Source: a virus
DNA: 37,596 bases
Virus record (IMG/VR): IMGVR_UViG_3300037493_005672
Span: 1-37,596 of that record
Direction: 5' to 3' (one strand)
Of the stretch, positions 32,291 through 37,596 are shown piece by piece (position 1 is the first letter of the stretch; each line of letters opens with the position of its first letter). The notes beneath the pieces were generated by a model. It worked only from the letters and a program-made list of their open reading frames with translations, was not told where the DNA came from and searched no databases. The translations under genes and the position numbers were made by a program.

Positions 32291-33409
32291 ATGGCAGTTA
32301 TTCCCGAACCAGAAAGAAGTAAATTTTACAACAGGATTCTCAATTTGTTGGGGGCTCCCCTAAGAGCCGTGGAGTTAGAATACGAAATGATGGATTCCCT
32401 TTTGGAACTGTCAATCCAAGACTACTCAGAATACGTTCAAGATTGGTTGATTGAATCCCAATGGACAAGTCTTTATGGTCTAAATTTGGACACACAATCT
32501 GTTGCCAACGCCTTGGTAAGGAGAAGTTTAGATTGGGAAACACAATACACCTACGCATACTCCAAGATCGCTGGTCTTCAAAATGCGGGTCCATGGGTGC
32601 TAAAACGAGATTATATCTCATTGGTTCCAAACCAACAAATCTACGAGATTCCTGCATGTAGGGAAATCAACCAACTTTTGTTTTACTCACCAAGTGAGAT
32701 GACCAATCTTTTATTTGACCCTTTTTCCTTCGGAGCTATCGGAGGGGGTGGAGGTCTTGGTGGACCTGGTGGATTTGCTCAGACCGGATACGGGGGTGGT
32801 GGATATTTTTTCTTCTCCTCCTACGATGTGATGTCAAGACTACAAGATGTCAACGTCAAACGAAGGTTGATACAACCTGACCTACAATATCAAGTTACAG
32901 CCCTTCCTGATGGAAAACACGCTATTTGGTTATTCAACACCCCTGGTGGTAGATTTGACTTCGGAGATTCAGAATTGATGAGAGGTCAAGTATGGTATTG
33001 GTATTATGAAGTATGTGAAGACGAAAGAGATTTATGTCTGAAAGACAACCCCGATATTGTACGTCTTCCATCAGACATTCCTTTGGATACCATCGAGTGG
33101 GTTGATTTGAATGAACCAGCAAGAACATGGGTTAGAAGATGGTTTACATCTTATTGTAAAGAAACATTAGCACGTGTCCGTGGTAAATTTAGTGGTAACC
33201 TAAAAACACCCGATAGCGAGGTACAAATGGATTATCAATCTTTACAAACGGAAGCTAAAGATGAAAAAGTAACTTTATTGACCGAGTTACAACTAAGATT
33301 AGAAAGACTAAGACCTGAGAATCAAATGAAAAAAGAATCTGAGATCGCCACAAATTTGAACACACAACTAAAGTATCGACCGATGACAATTCCAATAACT
33401 GTAGTCTAA
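32291..33409 (+). CDS. Probable neck/connector structural protein (gp13/gp14-like)
   Basis: This 372-aa protein opens with ERSKFYNRILNLLGAPLRAV and ELSIQDYSEYVQDWLIESQW, followed by a beta-rich body with YISLVPNQQIYEIP. Near the C-terminus, KETLARVRGKFSGNLKTPDS, then EVQMDYQSLQTEAKDEKVTL and LQLRLERL, form a helical tail typical of a family of T4-type virion (neck) proteins that sit between portal and tail. T4 gp13 and gp14 are 309 and 256 aa, so this version is longer. Part of the excess is a glycine-rich loop (~150-178, GAIGGGGGLGGPGGFAQTG then GGGG) followed by an aromatic patch. The stop precedes the next ATG by one base (TAACATG), so the two are coupled. Confidence 0.6.
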   Translation: MAVIPEPERSKFYNRILNLLGAPLRAVELEYEMMDSLLELSIQDYSEYVQDWLIESQWTSLYGLNLDTQSVANALVRRSLDWETQYTYAYSKIAGLQNAGPWVLKRDYISLVPNQQIYEIPACREINQLLFYSPSEMTNLLFDPFSFGAIGGGGGLGGPGGFAQTGYGGGGYFFFSSYDVMSRLQDVNVKRRLIQPDLQYQVTALPDGKHAIWLFNTPGGRFDFGDSELMRGQVWYWYYEVCEDERDLCLKDNPDIVRLPSDIPLDTIEWVDLNEPARTWVRRWFTSYCKETLARVRGKFSGNLKTPDSEVQMDYQSLQTEAKDEKVTLLTELQLRLERLRPENQMKKESEIATNLNTQLKYRPMTIPITVV

Positions 33410-33410
33410 C

Positions 33411-33746
33411 ATGGCGATAATAAAAACACACCCCGTAGAGAAAATTATAAACGGAAACAGAGTTCGAACATCAGAATCGGCAATAGTCTCAGAAAAAAGA
33501 TATACCACAAACGGAGAATACTCCATTATTGTTCGTGATGTCGAACATTGTGATTTGTTCTTAAACTCAAAGACCACCGATAAAATTAAGATAAAGGCAA
33601 TGACCAATATCTTAATAAAACCAGACAATGGTAAGATTGACGAAGAGTGGGATGATATAGAATTGGATCGTGGTTCTTGTATCGAACTAGTCAATATCAA
33701 TCAAGGATGGTATATTCTTTCCTCTGATGGTGTCAAATTGTGGTAA
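33411..33746 (+). CDS. Small hypothetical beta-rich protein (111 aa)
   Basis: I do not recognise a named family. The sequence alternates short strands: ESAIVSEKRYTTNGEYSIIV, CDLFLNSKTTDKIKIKAMTN and SCIELVNINQGWYILSSDGV. The last block, a Gly-Trp-Tyr strand followed by SSDG, is common at the end of small phage virion or decoration proteins and suggests a compact beta sandwich. The ATG is separated by one base from the stop of the neck-like gene, so the two are translationally coupled and a structural role is likely. Its last 60 bp overlap, tail to tail, the 3' end of the DNA polymerase gene on the other strand, so both transcripts end within each other's coding region. Confidence 0.7.
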   Translation: MAIIKTHPVEKIINGNRVRTSESAIVSEKRYTTNGEYSIIVRDVEHCDLFLNSKTTDKIKIKAMTNILIKPDNGKIDEEWDDIELDRGSCIELVNINQGWYILSSDGVKLW

Positions 33747-36533
33747 TTCCACAACAGAATTTTCCCAACCTTCTTCAGCAATATCGTAGATATAGGTAGG
33801 GTTCAAACCTCGTTTACTCCAATATATCATTTCTTGATCAGATATCTTCAAAACGTCATCCAATTCATCTTGGTCACCATTACTAAGTGGATGTCCGTTG
33901 ATCAACTCACACTGTTTAGTGGTAAAAATACCCCTGTCTTTGGGATCCATAACCAACATATCTTTTCTTATTTCTCCTTGGAATACAACCAATAAAGGCT
34001 CGATTCTTTTGTTAAAGGTATTCATCGCTCGGGCAACATTGTAATCACCCTTTAGATTTGGATCATTAGCGAGTTGTTCTTGGTCAATGAGGTAACAATT
34101 CAACTGAACATAAGATTCGGTATCCTGAAGTACTGCACCCGTTTTATCCAAATATTTTTTTCTTTGTAAATCACTATATCTTTTAGCCGGTACCTTCTGT
34201 ACATCACCATGTGAGGATTTTTCACCGTTATTTACATACATTATGACATCACCAAGATTCAAATTCAGATTGTTTCTAAGGGCAAGCTCCATATGTGCTT
34301 GACGTGACATCAGTGAACCCGCTTTAGTCTTTTGAGTACAACGGGTATTGTAGTCATCCAAACTTTGTTTCACCTTCGCCCTCTGAGCAATCTTGATAAG
34401 GGGAATATCCTTCGTAAAGATTCTATCAATATATTCATAGTAATATTCAATAAATTCTTTACCCTTACCATTCAACAACATTTTTATTCCCTTGTCCAAG
34501 AAGTCTTCGATATATCCAGGTAATCTTTTGGACTTGATGGTATTACCAACCAATTTTATTTTACCTGAATCTGTCATCAGAGCATAGTTCTTACGAGCTA
34601 GATTGATACACGAAGGCCAAACACCATCGTTATCGAGAGCCATTTCTCCCCTCATAAAGATATCGTTGTATTCTGCAATATCTGCCGAAGCTCCCGTGTA
34701 TTCTTGACCTTCTTTTACCTTCCAGTTCAGTCCACGACCAATATATTTTCTTTTTGAAATATCAGGAGGTGCCGAGAAGTTTACACCATCAGTATCCATT
34801 ACCAAGGGTTCATAACCTCTTTTGATAAAATAAGAAATCATTTGACGAAGATACTGACGACCAGTACAGGTAATTTGTTCACCCATATACATGTCACCCC
34901 AATGAAAGACCTGAGGAGCGGATAACGCACCAAACATCGAGTTGATAAAGATCTTAATCGGTAATTGTTTTCTGTCGTAAGACTGCGATTTCTTAGGGTC
35001 ACTTTCAGAGAATTCCTCAGCAAGTTGTTTATAGGAAATACGAGAATCACGGAAGTATTTCAGAAGTCCCTTCATCGCACCTGTGACATCACACTTTGGG
35101 AATACATCGTGTACAAGTTGAATGGAAGGATATAGTGATGAAAAGTCGAGTTTCAAAACATTGGTAGAATACCCGACCTTAATAAGACGAGATAGTCCAC
35201 CAACAAAGTCCGTCTTAGATTGTTTTGAAGGGATTGCCAAATTGTACTTATACGACCATGCCAACATAATCATCTTCCATAGAGTTGCGGTACCCATCGT
35301 GCTAACACGTTCGTAGGTGGTGGGAACCAAAGACGCAAGAAGGAATGAACCTTGATTGAATTCATCATCTACCCGTAAGGTTTCATCCAAGTCATCATCG
35401 AGATATTGTTCCACAATCTTATCACCTGTGACCTTCTTATATACATCAGGGAACTTCATATCCAAATCAAGAAACTTAGGGTCACTACATTTTTTGTACT
35501 TACCATTTTTGATGTTGAGCCAATACTCTTCTTTCTTTTGGTACATAGACCCAATTTCGGTGTGGTCGATATATACACGATCCTCGTCTTCGATCTGCAG
35601 ATATTGTGTAATATACTTCAATCCAGCACTCTTGATGTTAGAATTGATAGCCTGAGCCCTTCTGACAGAGTGAAGAATGTCAATAACGTTGTAACCCCAA
35701 ATAGAGACCTGTGGGTACCTTTCTACCTCATTAGCCAATTTCAACATCTGTTCCTTTTGTGTGATAGTCCTTTGAGGATTCAAAGACTTACAAACCTTTT
35801 TTACATCCAACCCAAGAGCCTTACTCCTTTCAAAGATCCAATTCCAGTCAAAGTTGAATGAGTTATAACCACCAATAATAGAAGGCTTCAACTCGTTTAT
35901 AATATCGAAAAATTTGATAATCCCAAGACGTTCTTTTTCCTCCGTGTCACACTCAATGACCTCGTGGAATCCCTTGTTGGTTTTCATACCAATCATAAAA
36001 ATACGACCATCTTTAGGTTCCAAAGAAGTTGTTTCCAAGTCAAATACAATACGAGTGATGTCGTTGTATTCCTCATAACCCTTAAACAATCTCTTTTCCT
36101 TCTGAATAAGATATTGTTCAACGGGTGGTAACATCAAAAATAAATCACGAACCTTTTCACCCCAAGGGTCAATCCCACCATCTCGGAAGAACTGAATCAA
36201 AGATCGATAACCCGATAAAGACTTCACCATAAAGGATAACCCGGTCTCCAAACGTTCATCACCATGAGTATCGAGTTTGTCAATTACAATCTTGTATTTT
36301 GACATAGCCTCCTTTTGAAGCGCCTTGGATCCCTGATAAAAGTTTTGGTTTCTTAGGTCTCCAACCCAAGCGAAAGGGATAAAATTGTCTTTTATAATTG
36401 CCTTACCCTTTCCTGGTATTTCCTTGATCTTGTAAATAGAATCCGAAACATAATCAAACTCTATTGATACAATGAATTGTTCGGGGTCGTTACCCTCCAA
36501 AAATGTTCTTATTTCCTCCGTTGATATCATCAA
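33687..36533 (-). CDS. 43: DNA polymerase, family B, T4 gp43-like
   Basis: This is the replicative polymerase with proofreading, 948 aa against 898 in T4. The 3'-5' exonuclease motifs are FDLETTSLEP (~164-173), GYNSFNFDW (~222-230) and YNVIDILHS (~281-289). Polymerase motifs are KLDFSSLYPSI (A, ~460-470), KIFINSMFGALSAP (B, ~527-540) and VMDTDGVNF (C, ~578-586), with all catalytic Asp present. The polypeptide is uninterrupted: no intein or intron, unlike many T4-like polymerases. A sigma70-like promoter lies ~70 bp upstream, overlapping the end of the preceding gene, and the leader has no Shine-Dalgarno. The last 60 bp overlap the convergent 111-aa gene. It is encoded apart from the other replication genes of the window. 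Confidence 0.97.
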   Translation of the reverse strand: MMISTEEIRTFLEGNDPEQFIVSIEFDYVSDSIYKIKEIPGKGKAIIKDNFIPFAWVGDLRNQNFYQGSKALQKEAMSKYKIVIDKLDTHGDERLETGLSFMVKSLSGYRSLIQFFRDGGIDPWGEKVRDLFLMLPPVEQYLIQKEKRLFKGYEEYNDITRIVFDLETTSLEPKDGRIFMIGMKTNKGFHEVIECDTEEKERLGIIKFFDIINELKPSIIGGYNSFNFDWNWIFERSKALGLDVKKVCKSLNPQRTITQKEQMLKLANEVERYPQVSIWGYNVIDILHSVRRAQAINSNIKSAGLKYITQYLQIEDEDRVYIDHTEIGSMYQKKEEYWLNIKNGKYKKCSDPKFLDLDMKFPDVYKKVTGDKIVEQYLDDDLDETLRVDDEFNQGSFLLASLVPTTYERVSTMGTATLWKMIMLAWSYKYNLAIPSKQSKTDFVGGLSRLIKVGYSTNVLKLDFSSLYPSIQLVHDVFPKCDVTGAMKGLLKYFRDSRISYKQLAEEFSESDPKKSQSYDRKQLPIKIFINSMFGALSAPQVFHWGDMYMGEQITCTGRQYLRQMISYFIKRGYEPLVMDTDGVNFSAPPDISKRKYIGRGLNWKVKEGQEYTGASADIAEYNDIFMRGEMALDNDGVWPSCINLARKNYALMTDSGKIKLVGNTIKSKRLPGYIEDFLDKGIKMLLNGKGKEFIEYYYEYIDRIFTKDIPLIKIAQRAKVKQSLDDYNTRCTQKTKAGSLMSRQAHMELALRNNLNLNLGDVIMYVNNGEKSSHGDVQKVPAKRYSDLQRKKYLDKTGAVLQDTESYVQLNCYLIDQEQLANDPNLKGDYNVARAMNTFNKRIEPLLVVFQGEIRKDMLVMDPKDRGIFTTKQCELINGHPLSNGDQDELDDVLKISDQEMIYWSKRGLNPTYIYDIAEEGWENSVVELPQFDTIRGKNIPSLIDID

Positions 36534-36598
36534 TTATATTATTACCGAGTGACATATTATCTTCCATGTATAATGGAGTTCGTCTTCTCATTCAGTTT

Positions 36599-36629
36599 CA
36601 AATATAGATAAAAATCAATCGGTCGTCAA
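36599..36629 (-). promoter_or_regulatory. Sigma70-like / Bacteroidota-type promoter of the DNA polymerase gene
   Basis: On the minus strand TTGACG and TATATT are separated by 17 bp. The -10 reads TATATTTG, which also matches the Bacteroidota -7 consensus TAnnTTTG. It lies ~65 bp before the ATG, and the -35 overlaps the stop of the upstream gene. Confidence 0.65.
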
Positions 36630-37027
36630 CAACAGGGGGTGTCAGCAATAAAACTATCTTGGATATTGATATACAGTTCATCTCGGATCGGAACAATCAA
36701 ATCACCCTGAGGGCCACCCAATAACGCTGAGTTATACTTTATAAGGAATTGACCCAAATACCTACCCGGTGTGTTTGTATCCCTTTTAGTAAATCTGTAA
36801 AATACATAATACTCAGGATCGGCATTTACATCTAATCCTGTTAACTCAACAATATAAGCGGGTCTTGATACTATCTTTGGAATACCTGTTTCAGAATTTA
36901 TCATTGTAAAGGAAATGACAGCATCGGCCAAAGAATCCATAAAAGTTTGAAAATCACTTCTACCATCACGTACCACTTGCATTTTTAACAAGGGTAGGGT
37001 TGCATTTTTCATTATATAAAAATCCAT
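36626..37027 (-). CDS. Small conserved structural-type protein (133 aa)
   Basis: The sequence starts MDFYIMKNATLPLLKMQVVR (an internal Met6 is an alternative start). It continues with SLADAVISFTMINSETGIPK, EYYVFYRFTKRDTNTPGRYL, GQFLIKYN and GDLIVPIRDELYINIQDSFI. That layout, a beta sandwich with a 'fTM.d..TG' strand and a 'GrY.G.F.I' strand, resembles the N-terminal domain of baseplate upper (BppU-type) proteins that attach fibres or receptor-binding parts. The protein ends in DTPCC; paired C-terminal cysteines may matter for cross-linking or metal binding. A TATTTAT element is 14 bp upstream. It lies between polymerase and a glycosyltransferase-like gene. The structural role is inferred from fold resemblance and the upstream element. 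Confidence 0.65.
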   Translation of the reverse strand: MDFYIMKNATLPLLKMQVVRDGRSDFQTFMDSLADAVISFTMINSETGIPKIVSRPAYIVELTGLDVNADPEYYVFYRFTKRDTNTPGRYLGQFLIKYNSALLGGPQGDLIVPIRDELYINIQDSFIADTPCC

Positions 37028-37041
37028 AGATAGTTTTTATA

Positions 37042-37048
37042 ATAAATA
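37042..37048 (-). promoter_or_regulatory. TATTTAT upstream element of the 133-aa gene
   Basis: Sense-strand GGTATTTATTA ends 14 bp before the ATG at 37027, in the 25-bp gap after the glycosyltransferase-like gene. Confidence 0.5.
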
Positions 37049-37052
37049 CCAA

Positions 37053-37596
37053 CTAAGATTCTTTTCTCAGTTTTCCATCATAAAATTCGAATCTATTGTG
37101 CTCCGTGGGTGTCATCAATAACATAGCAGGTTTAATATTACCTTTTACTGTTTCTTGATAAATGTAACTCATCCATGTTTGTTCAAAGGGATGAGCCCAC
37201 TTATCAGTCAAAAACATTTTTCTGTTTCCATCTTTTGAAACAATTTGGGGCCAATTACAATAATATATCTCACCATCAATAAACGGTATTCCTCGATAAG
37301 ATCTAATATTATTAAACTTTGTTCTTGGAGCATTCGGATCTTGACCCTGAACAGGTAGATTGGGTTTTTCAGGCCATCGTTCTTTTCTGAAAGATTGTGG
37401 GACATTATACCAAGACCATTGGATTCCATTGTCACCAAAGAATTCTGTATAATTAAGTTTTAAAAAATCATAACCATAGTTTTTTACAATATCTAAAGTA
37501 TGACGATACATATTTTTTTCATATCTGTTAAAACCATTTTTACATACTTCACCCTTTTTAGGAAAGAAAAACATATCGTCCTCGAAGAATAAATAA
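37053..37596 (-). CDS. Probable glycosyltransferase-like protein, C-terminal part (runs off right edge)
   Basis: The frame is open from the window edge. An ATG at 37574 would give 173 aa, but the codons before it read LFFEDDMFFFPKKG, an acidic EDD motif like the metal-binding DxD of glycosyltransferases, so the gene probably starts outside the window. Following blocks are CKNGFNRYEKNMYRHTLDIV, DFLKLNYTEFFGDNGIQWSW, GIPFIDGEIYYCNWPQIVS, KWAHPFEQTWMSYIYQE and LLMTPTEHNRFEFYDGKLRK, suggesting a soluble sugar-transferring enzyme of the kind used to modify host surface or virion glycans. No membrane segment is visible. A TATTTAT occurs 14 bp before the inner ATG (37589-37595), so a shorter product from 37574 cannot be excluded. 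Confidence 0.6.
   Translation of the reverse strand, partial: YLFFEDDMFFFPKKGEVCKNGFNRYEKNMYRHTLDIVKNYGYDFLKLNYTEFFGDNGIQWSWYNVPQSFRKERWPEKPNLPVQGQDPNAPRTKFNNIRSYRGIPFIDGEIYYCNWPQIVSKDGNRKMFLTDKWAHPFEQTWMSYIYQETVKGNIKPAMLLMTPTEHNRFEFYDGKLRKES

Noticed and set aside
35406-35861. Plus-strand ORF of 151 codons antisense to DNA polymerase
   Set aside because: It lies over conserved exonuclease-domain codons of the polymerase and its translation has no family resemblance.
1-37596. tRNA genes, CRISPR arrays, homing endonucleases, introns, inteins or insertion sequences
   Set aside because: None was seen on reading both strands: intergenic gaps are too short for most of these, and polymerase and nrdB read through without interruption.

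Overview
This window looks like part of a T4-like contractile-tailed phage genome (a distant Straboviridae/Kyanoviridae relative), AT-rich and densely packed. The T4-type genes present are family B DNA polymerase (43), DnaB-like helicase (41), UvsX recombinase, gp32 ssDNA-binding protein, a 5'-3' exonuclease of the T4 RNase H family, class Ia ribonucleotide reductase (nrdA/nrdB), tail sheath (18), tail tube (19), a gp26-type tail chaperone, a gp29-sized tape measure, and a gp53-like baseplate protein. No capsid, portal or terminase genes, tRNAs, CRISPR arrays or insertion sequences are visible. Two features point to a Bacteroidota (probably marine flavobacterial) host. The starts lack Shine-Dalgarno sequences and have A/T-rich leaders instead. 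The ATP-cone sits on NrdB rather than NrdA, an arrangement described mainly in that phylum. The host assignment is an inference.

Layout. Positions 1-6714 (minus strand) hold a replication and nucleotide block, read gp32 > uvsX > exonuclease > unknown > gp41 > nrdB > nrdA, with nrdA cut by the left edge. Positions 6842-28877 (minus) hold the tail block. Read in the direction of transcription it is two putative tail-completion proteins, sheath, HAD-like protein, tube, chaperone with an out-of-frame extension, tape measure, a 1657-aa baseplate protein with an OmpA-like domain, gp53-like protein, a 2176-aa hub-like protein and two small unknowns. A lone 51-aa plus-strand gene sits between the sheath and the completion genes. 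Positions 28920-33746 (plus) hold an SNF2-type helicase, a superoxide dismutase fused to a PD-(D/E)XK-like domain, a neck-like protein and a small unknown. Positions 33687-37596 (minus) hold DNA polymerase, a small structural-type protein and the C-terminal part of a probable glycosyltransferase running off the right edge. No gene-free stretch exceeds 300 bases.

Regulation. Sigma70-like promoters with 17-bp spacers precede gp32 and DNA polymerase, with a weaker one before the SNF2 helicase. A different element, TATTTAT on the sense strand, lies 8-38 bp upstream of twelve start codons, mostly virion genes, and is a candidate phage-specific (late) promoter. Intrinsic-terminator-like hairpins follow gp32, the tube gene and the gene at 6842. 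A strong hairpin also follows the sheath gene.

The observations most worth following up are the Mn-type SOD/nuclease-like fusion at 30731-32260, the hidden -2/+1 frameshift extension of the tail chaperone at 21471-21632, the TATTTAT element, the ATP-cone on NrdB and the OmpA-like domain in a baseplate protein.
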